NCBI GenBank assembly: GCA_039720395.1
Contig: CM077828.1
Span: 17,582,264 to 17,646,263, forward strand
Source: Liquidambar formosana
Lineage: Eukaryota; Streptophyta; Magnoliopsida; Saxifragales; Altingiaceae
Length of the DNA stretch: 64,000 nucleotides
Direction: 5' to 3'
The notes beneath the pieces are model-generated. The model worked only from the letters and a program-made list of their open reading frames with translations, was not told where the DNA came from and made no database searches. This document shows positions 35,722 through 46,317 of this stretch, one piece after another (position 1 is the first letter of the stretch; every line of letters begins with the position of its first letter). The translations under genes were made by a program, and so were the position numbers.

Positions 35722-36279
35722 GTTGTCACTGTCCGAAAAAGGAAAAAAAAGAAGAGAGAGAAATAATAGCTTCTAGTGTTTCAATTTTTAATATAATTTC
35801 ACTGTTTGTAGAGTTAAAACGATGCTTTTCGATATTGTTGAGACAGAGAGAGAATTAAAACCAAAAAGTAAAATTCCATGATGACCCTTAATTAAGACAC
35901 AATGAAAAGAAAGAAAGAATATTGACATGAAATCCCATATGCATGATTTTGATGTTGAAAAGTAATCCAAAAACAACCATTTGTTATGAATATTAAACAT
36001 TGAGTGGACAATTGAGTGGATGTCCACACCCCCTCCACTTTGTGATAATGGGAACACCACTTCATAAGTGGGTTAGGTAATCCCATCATGTAGACCTAAT
36101 TCAAACAAAGATAAAAGGGGAAGGGGAGAAAGAAGAGTGATGTATATTTTTGGAGAGAATGAAGAAATGTGTATTTGGAGAGAAAGAAGAGAAAGAAGAT
36201 GAATGAGAAATTTTATTCTCCTCATAACTTGTTCTAAATTCTTGGTTTTACAACACGTTATCAGCACGAATTGCTCAAG

Positions 36280-36910
36280 GAATTTGGGAGCAATATCATA
36301 CTACCACCATCTTCTTTCTTAACCAATTTGGTTGTGGTAAGTTGGTAAGTTGGTACGTTCTAAACCAATTTGATTGTGGTAAGTTGGTATGCTTTTAACC
36401 AATTTGGTTGTGGATTGGTTTTTACTCTAAAATTATATACTTGAATGGATGAATCCATCTTCTCTTCCTGAAGCAAGAGAAGATTTAAAAATAAAACTTG
36501 AAGTTTTAGAAATAAATAAAAGGAGTGATGATTCATTTTCTCTTCTTGAAGTAAGAGAAAGATTTGAAAACTTGAAGTTTTCTATATGAAAAGTTATTAT
36601 TTACATGTTATCTTCATGAAGGAAGAAACAAATTTCAATCTCCAAAATTTTCTATAAGAAAAGTTGTTGTTCATATATTCTCTTCTTGAAACAAGAGAAG
36701 ATTTAAAATAAAACCTGAAGTTTTATAATTAAAAAGGAAAAAGGGTAACAATTCATCTTCTCTTCCTGAAGTAAGAGAAAGATCTGAAAACCAGAAGTTT
36801 TCTATAAAAAAAATATAAAATAAATAAAAAAAGGTTATTATTCATCTGTTCTCTTCCTGAAGCAAGAGACAAATTTCAAAACCTGAAGTTTTAGAAATAA
36901 TGAATAAAGT
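36280..36910 (+). repeat. Hairpin-rich leader repeats of the Copia element
   Basis: Three units with AACCAATTTGGTT (36318-36415) are followed by about five units of 80-110 bp. Each of these holds TCTCTTCCTGAAGCAAGAGA-like and AAACTTGAAGTTTT-like sequence (36455-36900). Each motif is self-complementary. The leader has no long ORF. Confidence 0.75.
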
Positions 36911-37197
36911 CTCAATTTAATTGAATAAAGTAATGGTCAATGATGACCAAATTAAATTGAGTAATATATTTCTCTATTATGTGTTATGCAACTTCTTTAG
37001 ATGCTTATAAAATTTTGGTGAAAATTCGTGGATGCACCTTAACTTTTGCTTTAGTTAGCATAGAAGAACACACAAAAATCTGCTCTTGTTTTACGACGAA
37101 TTGACTGTCAACGTAACCTCCGTTGTCAGTCAACTTCTCTCAGATTTACTGGTAACTTCACTGTGTCAGCTTAAAGTATGTCATTTTATGATAAAAA

Positions 37198-37577
37198 CCA
37201 CCAGAAGTGGAATAATGGAATACCAAACCACCAGAAGTGGATTTATGACATATCAAACCATTAGAAATGGAGCAATGAAATACTAAACCACTAGAAGTGG
37301 AATACTAAACCACTAGAAGTGGAGTAATAAAATACCAAACCACTAGAAGTGGATTAATGAAATACTAAACCACTAGAAGTGGAGCAATGAAATATCAAAC
37401 CACCAGAAGTGGAATGAATATATTTGGTGTGGAAAAATAAAATACCAAACCACTAGAAGTGGATTAATGAAATACCAAACCATTAGAAGTGGAGCAATAA
37501 AATATCAAACCACCAGAAGTGGAATGAATATATTTGGTGTGGAAAAATAAAATACCAAACCACTAGAAGTGGAATGA
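37198..37577 (+). repeat. Twelve-unit array of CCACTAGAAGTGG hairpins
   Basis: The unit is about 30 bp and its core CCACTAGAAGTGG can pair CCACT with AGTGG. Variants are CCACCAGAAGTGG and CCATTAGAAATGG. Two units carry an extra 20-bp segment with TATATTTGGTGTGG. The array lies in the untranslated leader of the Copia element. It is neither coding nor a CRISPR array, since the spacers are themselves repetitive. Confidence 0.9.
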
Positions 37578-38697
37578 CACTGAAGAAATAAGCATCGGTT
37601 TATAGAATAAACTTACGAGATAAGTGTTTTAAGTAAATACATGGTTGAGGTTTTGTGTGTTATACTGTGTTGACAACACGAACCCATTTTACCATTTAAT
37701 TCATAACTTTAGTTCTAGTTATGATTTTGAGATTAAACGAATTGGATTTTGTCACTGACTTGTTGGGCTAACATCCTACCAATTTTCGTGTCATTGGGTG
37801 ACCATTTGATATTTTTTTGAGTAATTATTTCGTGGTACACCTGAATCTGGGATTTCTGCTAGACAACACTAACTCAATATTGAAAAATATTTTTGAATAG
37901 GTTTTGCTAGGTATTTCTCTACCAAATTTTGAGGTTACAAAGTACATTTGATATACTTTTAAGTGATATAAACCCCAAAGCCCATTTCTTTTTGGATTGA
38001 ACATATAAAAATTCATTTATACGCATCACAAATTGTTTTCACTAAAATTTTAGATTTGGTCATTGTACTTGGAGCAGATTACAGATTTTTTTTTTTGCTA
38101 CTTATTAGTAGCATTTTGAGAACTAGAGAGACCAACTGGAGATTGTCTCTGCAGCCCATTGAGAATACTCCCCCTGTTGTAATAAAAAAAAAAAAAATAG
38201 GACTTTTCTATAAATATCATAGCTATTCCTCCCCAAAACCCTCATCTCTGCAATGATGAATGGGTTTTTCACTTTCATGCTCCCATGGTACCTAGTTGTC
38301 ATTCCACTCATCTTCTGGATATTGGACTATTGTGTACATGAGGAGATTCCAATTATGCCAGTGGTCCCATTTCTGGTCTTTCTTGAAATTTTGCCATGTT
38401 ATTTGTTGCTAGTGTACGTTTTGTATTTTCGATAATTATTATTTTTATTTTATTTTGATTCGTTTGTTTAGAAGTTGTGCTAAATATTCCAGTGTGTTAT
38501 CTATTTATGAATAGTATTTTGTTGTGTTCATTCATTTTGTGTGCTATTTTATCTGTTTGTTCTTTGAGTTTAGCAAATAAAACCATCTTCATTCTAGTAG
38601 CAGCAACAAAAAAAAAAAAAAAAAAAAGTGAGAGCTACTCAATAGTAGCATTTTGGGTAGAACTAGAAGGATCAGTTGGGGGTTGCCTTTGTGGGCC
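37578..38697. other. Non-coding interior of the Copia element with a local duplication
   Basis: No coding homology is seen. The segment TAGTAGCATTTTG-GAACTAGA followed by CAACTGGAG-TTG (38106-38160) is repeated at 38641-38745, where it overlaps the end of the minus-strand 181-aa ORF. A duplication or element boundary therefore lies here. A TATA-like CTATAAATATC is at 38209-38219, ahead of a 60-residue hydrophobic ORF (38253-38435) that I could not assign. Confidence 0.35.
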
Positions 38698-39243
38698 TTA
38701 GGTAGAACTAGAGGGATCAGCTGGAGGTTGCCTCTGTGGGCTGCCCGGAACCCTTTCTTGATCAATGATTTGATCAGTGAGCCTCTCCAGTGCCTCGACC
38801 CTTGGTGTGAGTCTGTTAGAATAGGAGTCCACCATTCTTTGTAACTCTCTATTCTCCGCTCTCAAAGCCCTCATCCTTCGATAGGCTCCGTCGAGCAACC
38901 CTTGGAGACGAGTGACCTGGTCACTTAGACTTTGCATGTGCACATTTCTGGTGTGCAAACGCCGAGCCATGTTAGCAGTAAATGTTGTGGCCTGAGCGCT
39001 GAGAGCCATGGAGTCTCTTATTATGTCCAGGTCAGACCGTCCAACCAGTATTCTCTCATCACGAGGAGTGATGAGTCCCTCCGCTACTGCCGTTGCGTTC
39101 GCAAGATTGTAAATTACAGAATCCTCAACTGTAAGGGGTTGGTTGTGAACATTTAGGAACCTTGGGTGCCAGACCTCTGGTTGTGTTGCTGGTGTTGTGT
39201 TTAAGTCAGGACGGTTTTGTGGGGCAGAGGAGGAAGAGGCCAT
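38698..39243 (-). CDS. Intact 181-residue ORF of unknown function within the Copia element
   Basis: The frame runs from an ATG (MASSSSAPQNRPDLNT) to TAG without a break. It is markedly more GC-rich than its surroundings. A low-complexity N-terminus and a PEVWHPRFLNVHNQPLTVED block are followed, from about residue 100 to 160, by a heptad-rich stretch (LSDQVTRLQGLLDGAYRRMR, ALRAENRELQRMVDS) that looks like a coiled coil. The C-terminus is Pro/Ser-rich. I recognise no domain. A TATA-like TTGATTATAGG lies about 70 bp upstream. It is antisense to the host element, and its 3' end is duplicated at 38106-38160. It may be the gag-like or accessory ORF of a nested non-autonomous retroelement, or a captured plant gene. 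Confidence 0.55.
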   Translation of the reverse strand: MASSSSAPQNRPDLNTTPATQPEVWHPRFLNVHNQPLTVEDSVIYNLANATAVAEGLITPRDERILVGRSDLDIIRDSMALSAQATTFTANMARRLHTRNVHMQSLSDQVTRLQGLLDGAYRRMRALRAENRELQRMVDSYSNRLTPRVEALERLTDQIIDQERVPGSPQRQPPADPSSST

Positions 39244-39795
39244 GAGTTCGTAAGAGAGGATTTAGAAGAAGAGAGTTTTCTCTGAGGGTTGAATGGTTGG
39301 GGAAGAGTGTTTAAGCACCTATAATCAAACTCTGGTTTTTAAAGAAAAACCGCCCTCACTCAAGTCAAGAACAGATTGCAAAACCAATGCATTGTTGGGA
39401 ATCCAATGCTATTAAGGATTAATTAATCCTCTCGAGATCTGCAACCGTCTGCCAATAATGTTGCCTTTTGATAAAATACTGCTGCTTTTAATCACATCTC
39501 GATACTGTAGTCCCCTCATCATGCTAATTGTGTCGGTTAGCAGATAAAGGTCTTGGGCTAATGGGTTAGGCGTGCCATGGCTTGGACATACCAGGTACTG
39601 GGCACTAGTGTGGGTTTGTTTGGATAGGCCCGACAAGTGTTATTAGGCAGAAAGTATACCAGCCCATTGTTCTCACACCAACAAGAACAGGAAACCCAAA
39701 TGGTTTGAGCCCAGAAAAATATAATGTGAAATAAATGGTAATATCACAGTAAGGTAAGAATTCACACCCCCAAACTAACAAAGTGATGTTTTTAC
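39244..39795. other. Upstream part of the nested insert
   Basis: Non-coding DNA between the 181-aa ORF and the Copia pol fragment. The pol frame starts abruptly at about 39796, so the insert or deletion boundary lies there. The ORFs at 39412-39636 and 39605-39817 show no domain. Confidence 0.35.
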
Positions 39796-40616
39796 AGCAA
39801 GATTTGCAGATTGTCATTTTGATGAAACACAGTTCCCATCGTTAGGAGGAGGAAATCCACTAATAGAAGAACGACGTGAACTTTCTTGGAATGTACCATC
39901 TTTGTCCCATCTTGATCCACGTACTGCTCAATGTGAAACTGAAGTACAGAGGATCACTCATCTTCAGAAGATTGCTAATCAAATGCCTGATGCATTTACA
40001 GACGCAGCAAAAATAACTAAGTCTTATATACCGGCTGCAAACACACCAGCAAAGATCAATGTACCAATTGGTAAGTCTACTATTATTGCAGCAAATGAAT
40101 CATCTACTACACGCCTGAAGCGTGGTAGACCCTTGGGCTCAAAAGATTTAGTTCCCCGGAAGAGGAAAATAAAAGGGCAACAAAATATAGAAAATAGTAC
40201 TCCGGAAGAGGCTATTGAACAAGAAATAAATATTCCCACAAATTCTGATTTAATAACTCCTGAGGAGGAAAATGTCCCTGAAGAGACAGAAAACAATAAA
40301 GAGGCATATGTACATGGAAATGAAGAAATTTCCATAAACTATACATGTACAAAAGAATTGTGGGATTGCTCAGAAGTGGTTATTAATGAATCATCTATTG
40401 GTACACCAGCAAAGATCAATGTACCAATTGGTAAGTTTACTATTATTGCAGCAAATGAATCATCTACTACACGCCTGAAGCGTGGTAGACCCTTGAGTTC
40501 AAAAGATTTAGTTCCCCGGAAGAGGAAAATAAAAGGGCAACAAAATATAGAAAATAGTACTCCGGAAGAGGTTATTGAATAAGAAATAAATATTCCCACA
40601 AATTCTGATTTAATAA
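39796..40616 (+). pseudogene. Copia pol fragment (integrase C-terminal/linker region) with a tandem duplication
   Basis: The plus frame encodes DETQFPSLGGGNPL, LSHLDPRTAQCETEVQRI, ANQMPDAFTDAAKITKSYIP and RLKRGRPLGSKDLVPRKRK. This is the variable linker between the integrase core and reverse transcriptase of plant Copia polyproteins. A 360-bp unit is repeated in tandem: 40043-40402, then a partial second copy from 40403. The second copy has a few substitutions, one of which turns CAA into a TAA stop at 40580-40582. The sequence is then joined directly to the 3' LTR, so reverse transcriptase is gone. It is a non-functional remnant. Confidence 0.85.
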
Positions 40617-41009
40617 CATTGAGTGGACAATTGAGTGGATGTCCACACCCCCTCCACTTTGTGATAATGGGAACACCACTTCATAAGTGGGTTAGGTAAT
40701 CCCATCATGTGGACCTAATTCAAACAAAGATAAAAGGGGAAGGAGAGAAAGAAGAGTGATGTATATTTTTGGAGAGAATGAAGAAATGTGTATTTGGAGA
40801 GAAAGAAGATAAAGAAGATGAATGAGAAATTTTATTCTCCTCATAACTTGTTCTAAATTCTTGGTTTTACAACACCATTGTTTTTTTTCTCGGATTTTAC
40901 CAGTCATACGAAGAAAAAAGAGTGATTAATTAAGGGTGAAATGAAAGAGGATGTTCTCTCTCCCCCCACCTCCTTAAAAAAAGTGAAATAAGTGAGAGTG
41001 ATTAATTAA

Positions 41010-41243
41010 GGCCATGTTTGTTTGGTTGGAATAGAAAAGGTGGGAATGGAATTTGATTCCATGCTCAAAATAGTTTGAAATGAAATGAGATTGAAATAAA
41101 TATTGCAGAATAAATATCATTATAATTCATTATTACTATTTGATTCCAATCCCATTTAATTACCTCATCCAAACATGTTATTTGAAATGAATTGGAATAA
41201 GATTCCATTTCATCCATTCCATTCCAACCAAACAAACATGGCA
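41010..41243. mobile_element. Tourist-like MITE with TAA target duplication
   Basis: The ends GGCCATGTTTGTTTGGTTGG and (inverted) TGCCATGTTTGTTTGGTTGG lie between TAA (41007-41009) and TAA (41244-41246), as expected for PIF/Harbinger-derived Tourist elements. The flanks AGTGATTAATTAA and GGGTGAAATG also occur joined, without the element, at 40921-40943, which gives an internal empty-site control. Confidence 0.9.
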
Positions 41244-41246
41244 TAA

Positions 41247-41791
41247 GGGTGAAATGGAAGAAGGTCCCCCCAAGAAAAGGGCGAGGTGTTATTATTACGT
41301 TTACTGGTCATGGATAGTTGAGTGGTCTTTAGAATAAGATTTGACTTTTGCTCCTATCTACCTACCTAAATACTTTTATGGGTAATGCTACTCTGCCCCA
41401 CATTTTATCCTACTTTGTGTATTTAGGAAGATAAAGTTGTGGGGCTCATTGATATGATTAAATCCTAAAAATTGAAACTTTCTAAATATACATAATAAGA
41501 CAAAGTGTAGGGTAAAGGGTGGAGAAGGTAGTATTAGCCTTCTTTTATACAAGGAGAGGGGGAATGGGGATATGGGCTTTTAGGTTCCTCATGTTCGGGA
41601 TCTACAGCAAATTCCGCGAGTACATTGTCTTTAATTAATCGCAAAGAAGGTGAAAGGCATAGAGGGATTGGGATGCATGCAAGAAGAAGACAATAAAGGC
41701 ATTTTTGTCAGACAATGGGCAAATGGATTATTTGGGTTTAAAAAAAGTTGATTGACTAATTACTAATTAAGTCTTATATGTTGGATTAGTA
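41247..41791. other. Non-coding spacer
   Basis: AT-rich DNA with no gene, RNA or clear repeat recognised. Confidence 0.4.
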
Positions 41792-41799
41792 GCCAATTC

Positions 41800-42453
41800 T
41801 AGGGATGCAACTTGGTTCGGTGAATTTTGAGGACCGGACCGTTTCGAACAATTCGGTCTGATTTTGGACGGGACAAACAGTGTTTGGTTCAGGACTCGGA
41901 ACTTTTTTTAAAAACCGAATTTTCTTGGAACGGGACTTGGTTTAGAGGTGTTCAAAACCGTCCCGTACCAAATTCCTAAACCGAGTACCGGTGATATATA
42001 TAAATATATATTATTTTGGAATATTTCCGTTTTGAATTATGAGTAAGCGTGGACAATTGGACTTATTAGTTTATTGTGCTATCACTACTATGAATAAATC
42101 AATTAATTATAATTAAGGATTATGTATTTATGACTTTATGATTTTATGTAGCCTATTTTGTGGAATAGCAAGTAAATCCTTGATGGCCAAATGCAAATGC
42201 ATAATGAAGTAGCCCATTTTTGTGGCTAATCAAGCTGACAATATTTGATTAGAAGTAGTTATTTTTAATTTTTTACTCAGGGAAAACAAACTAATAAATA
42301 CCAAGAATTGGACCGTTCTGGACCGGTATTTTTCGGGACAGGACAATATACAATTCGGTTCGGTTCTAATACCAATTTTCAAGTCCCGAATTACTTCGGG
42401 ACAGTCCAAAAATACCCCTGTCCCGGACCATCACGTACCGAGTTGCACCCCTA
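41800..42453. mobile_element. hAT-type element (copy 2 of the family at 23740)
   Basis: The ends TAGGGATGCAACTTGG and (inverted) TAGGGGTGCAACTCGG are flanked by GCCAATTC (41792-41799) and GCCAATTT (42454-42461), an 8-bp duplication with one mismatch. The interior matches the 23740-24454 element (GGACCGGACCG, CCCGAATTACTTCGGGACAG), with a few indels. No transposase. Confidence 0.9.
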
Positions 42454-42461
42454 GCCAATTT

Positions 42462-43417
42462 CCCAATCTAATAATATGCACACACCATGCATTAATTCAT
42501 TAAATATTGTCATATTTGACATAAATGATATCACAATTATTATAAATTTTGCACATTAGGTTCAGATTGGTCAAGCTGCCCAACCCTTTTGCCAAATAAA
42601 ACTCAAACTCCAGTTGAGATCAGGTTGGTGCTTTTAATCGATGCCAACCTCAAACCTAAAATATTAGAAATGTTACCCAAATCCGCCCATTGCACACCCA
42701 TCATTTTTTTTTATGAAGAACTATGATACCTGTCAACAACTATGAGCTATATATTAGTCATCACCAAGTTGTACGTGGGCAAATGCAAGGGAGTGGAACC
42801 AAAATTATAAAGAGAAATGCTACAGTAAGGATGCCCTTATAGGTGGATTGACGGGTTATGGGGTTCTTCCCCAAGAGAATTTTGTACGAATCTCAAGACA
42901 TTTGCCTTATTGATAAATAAATCTTCTAAGGAGTCTCACATAAAAAATCAATTTAATTAAAAATTATTACGTGATTAAATTGCATATGCATACTAAAATA
43001 TGATGTTCGATCTCTGATCTAATACTGTTTGAGTGAAATTATCCATCAATTTCAAGTTTGTGCATGTGAACCATTTTAACATATTTTTTCTTTTAACTGA
43101 ACTTAGAGGTAGTGCTTATTTTGGTTTTGAATGATCGAAAAAACTAATCAAAATGAGAGATAGCATCCCAAAAATGATTGAGGCGCAGCCTTAGCATAAT
43201 TCCAAATTGGAATCATCTGTGAGGAGCTAAAACAAGACCCTGGGTTTTCACCTTTTCACTCAGAAATTCAATGATTTTTTCAAAGGTTGTTAAGGTGGCT
43301 TTCAATCAAAGCCAATGGTCCACCACCATGGGCGAGCCATCTCTGGCAGCCTAAGGGTCGTTGCTTTGATTTGATGGCTTACTACTGGTATTTTAGTATT
43401 GGACCACTAACAAACAT

Positions 43418-43448
<31 letters not shown>

Positions 43449-43572
43449 TCTCCTGACATGGGAATTCCATCCCTTCACGCATCTCTATGTGAGTGTGACT
43501 GTGAGAGGATGATGAATCGATGATTTGATTGAAGCTGAGCCATGGGAGTGCACCTACAAATGTAACTCTCAA
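42462..43572. other. Non-coding spacer
   Basis: No gene is supported. A GA microsatellite lies at 43418-43444. The ORF at 43287-43523 runs through that repeat and has no domain. Confidence 0.4.
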
Positions 43573-43784
43573 GCTTTCAGGCTCATATGGGAAAAAGCTA
43601 GCAAATTGACAAGCTCTAGCTGTAGCTGTAGCTCACTTGGTCTTCGAGGAGATCGTCATTTATGACATCATCTACAAGGTAAGCTTTCAAGCTCAAATGG
43701 GAAAAAGCTAGCAAATTAACAAGCTGTAGCTGCAGCTCACTTGGTCTTCGAGGAGATCGTCATTTGCGACATCATCTACAAGGT
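43573..43784 (+). repeat. Two-copy tandem repeat of about 109 bp
   Basis: AAGCTTTCAGGCTCATATGG at 43573 and AAGCTTTCAAGCTCAAATGG at 43682 start two units. Both continue GAAAAAGCTAGCAAATT and TCACTTGGTCTTCGAGGAG and end ATCTACAAGGTA. No open frame is conserved. Each unit ends in a donor-like AAGGTAA, so this may be a duplicated exon edge of an unrecognised gene. Confidence 0.75.
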
Positions 43785-45654
43785 AAAATAGTCTTTTGCC
43801 TGCAAAAGGAGGAGGAGGAAAACAAAAATGTAGAAATAAAAAGATGCTTCCAAAGACATTCCAATCTAAGAGGTCGCTTGTTCAAGTCACTTAAAATAGA
43901 TTAGTAAAGAAGAGACCAAATGAAAAACGTATTAGGTAAAAGGAAGAACATTGCGTATTTAGATAAGAGTTGCAGTAAAGAGCGAGCAGATATTAATTAA
44001 TCAATTACACAAAGGGTGGAATTATTTTCACACCCGCTTTTGCTAATTCACACCATGGCATGTGAGGTATGTGGATTAATAGAAAACCATAAAAAGGTGT
44101 GAATTAGCCAAAAAAAAGTATGTAAATAGTCCCACGTTTACCCGATTTCTAAAACCGGCCATGTCAAATTAGGCAAATTACTAAAATAAATGAAATGTAT
44201 GTTAAATAGACAAATTTTAGTCGAAAAAATTTGTTGACACCTATGTACTCTATCAATATTTTACCTTCAATGGAAATATATCTAATTAGTGAAGGGGATT
44301 AATTAATTAGAAAGGTGTAGTTAGACTAGTCAAATTCCTTCAAAAAGACAATTTCTTTTTTTCTCTAAGGTGGTTGGGTTTTGTTAATTTTGTGATGGGG
44401 AGGGAATAAGCAGTCAACTTCTCATCAAAATCAAATTAAGCTTGTTAAATGTTGGTCATTATCGTGGGCCTGCCTATCTTTTCCTTATTATTATTTTAAC
44501 GTTTTCCTTGGGAAAATCAAGTTTTTCTATGTGCTCATTTATGAGAGACCATGGACTTGACAATTCATCATTGGTGGCCTCAATTGACTATATCGTTTCT
44601 GAAATCTTCCAGTCAATTTTAGTTAATCACCTAAATTCTCCATTGATTGAGTAACAAAGTGGACAAACTCTACACGTACGTGATATATGATGAGCTAGCT
44701 AGCTAGCTAGCTAGCTAGCCAGCCAGCAACAAATCAAAGGACTATATGTCTAAGTAGTAGAGCACCAAGATGGATTTGTGGATTAAGCGGGTACAACGTA
44801 CCTATGCATTAAGTACAATTATCAAATGCATGATGTTGATATAAGAAAATCAGTATGTCTTGTTAGGCATATTTCGTTCGTAAATCCGTTGTTATTGTCG
44901 TTCTTAGACTTGTTATATTCATGAGCCCATCTTTATTATTCACATGACAAATCTCTTTTTATCTTATTAGGCCTGTACGAGAAAGAGAGTGTTGAGAAGT
45001 TCTATGCCGATTAAATATCAAATTTAACATAACTTTATTTACCGACCTGTTCGGACCCTTCACCTAAAACTTAGGTTGTTAGGTTGGAAACTTAAAATAG
45101 TAGTTGAACATATAATACTTAGGCTCATTTCGTTAACTTACCAATATTTGTTCTTCATGTGATAGACCTGTTTTTATTGTGTTAGGTCTATACACGAGGA
45201 AGAGTATCATATACCAGTTTGGGACGGTTTGCACTCGATCAATTATCTCCCTAGCTATGTCTATGCATATATGTACATATATATGTATTTGATGCGAGCT
45301 CATACGCACTTGATCGAGCACATGCTCATGATAACGGTTTAAATATGCGCGCAATTGCAAGCCCACATGCTAGCAAGAGATGCTAAGATGGGTTGGTGAT
45401 CAAGTTGGTCAATTCAAAATGAATATATTATCTCCAACATGGGGTGTTGCCTCATCATTTTAAAAGATGATTATACTTTCTCCATTCATCAGACACTATT
45501 TTTAGCCCTCCTTTGTTGCTGTACCGAAATTGGCGGGGACTCATTCAAAAGAAGGACATGGTTGTAGATAGAGCTTGTTTCCTAGAATTGGCTCAATTAG
45601 TTGGTAGGGATAGTCGCTTGAAGAATCAAGCAAATGAGAAATCAAAGGCTCCGA

Positions 45655-45725
<71 letters not shown>

Positions 45726-46317
45726 TAGAACAAAGTCAATGTTCAAGGAGCAAATGATTCTCTCATAAGATCTCCACCATCCCACCACTTGAAAAGAGAG
45801 GGAATAAAATGCAATGATTAACGGAATGAGTCAAGTTTGCTATGAGAGATCCCAAAATGTGTCTTTCATATAAAAGAAAAAAAAGGTTTATCACAATTAT
45901 CTTGGCCTCGATGACGTGGGTGTTAAATCTGTCTGATGTCATATATATATAGAAAAAAAAAAACCCCAAAAAAACCAAGTGACGTGTAAGTTAACTGGTC
46001 TAGGAAATTGGCCAGCGTAAGAAATTGGTACAAAGAGTTGATGCATATAATTCTATTTGGCCAAAAATTCATCTTTACAAAATGCAAAATTCTAGATATG
46101 AATATAGTTTTACTACAAATTCTATACATGTTATAGACTTAAATCAACAATTGCTTCTATATTATATCATTTGATATTTAAATAGAATATTTAACAACTG
46201 CTCATCACAAAATAAAATAAAAAAGGATTAGAAATCTAATCTATGCATGTCACAGACTTAATCAACTGTTTGTGGGTTATTTTCCCAACAATTAACAACA
46301 AAATCACTCGAACTAAA
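43785..46317. other. Non-coding spacer downstream of the MYB gene
   Basis: No gene is supported. Microsatellites are a GCTA run (44693-44718) and a CT/TA/CA compound (45656-45725). The small ORFs at 44442-44654, 45133-45366 and 45763-46129 show no domain. The segment next to 46317 is probably the MYB 3' UTR. Confidence 0.4.

Larger units (their letters stand above)
35982..40874 (+). mobile_element. Decayed Copia LTR retrotransposon, 4.9 kb
   Basis: The 5' LTR (35982-36255) starts TGTTATGAATATTAAACATTG and ends TTTTACAACA. The 3' LTR (about 40612-40874) is nearly identical but lacks the first bases. Flanks are a perfect 5-bp duplication CCATT (35977-35981 and 40875-40879). A primer-binding-site-like CGTTATCAGCACGA follows the 5' LTR. 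The internal part keeps a long repeat-rich leader and a short pol fragment (39796-40616). Gag, protease, catalytic integrase, reverse transcriptase and RNase H are missing. The element cannot move on its own. Confidence 0.9.

Noticed and set aside
37198..37577. Regular 13-bp repeats with spacers, resembling a CRISPR array
   Set aside because: This is plant nuclear DNA, the spacers are themselves repeated and AT-rich, and the array lies in a retrotransposon leader.
38253..38435. 60-residue hydrophobic ORF as a membrane peptide gene
   Set aside because: There is a TATA-like sequence upstream, but no homology I recognise, and short hydrophobic ORFs are common in T-rich DNA.
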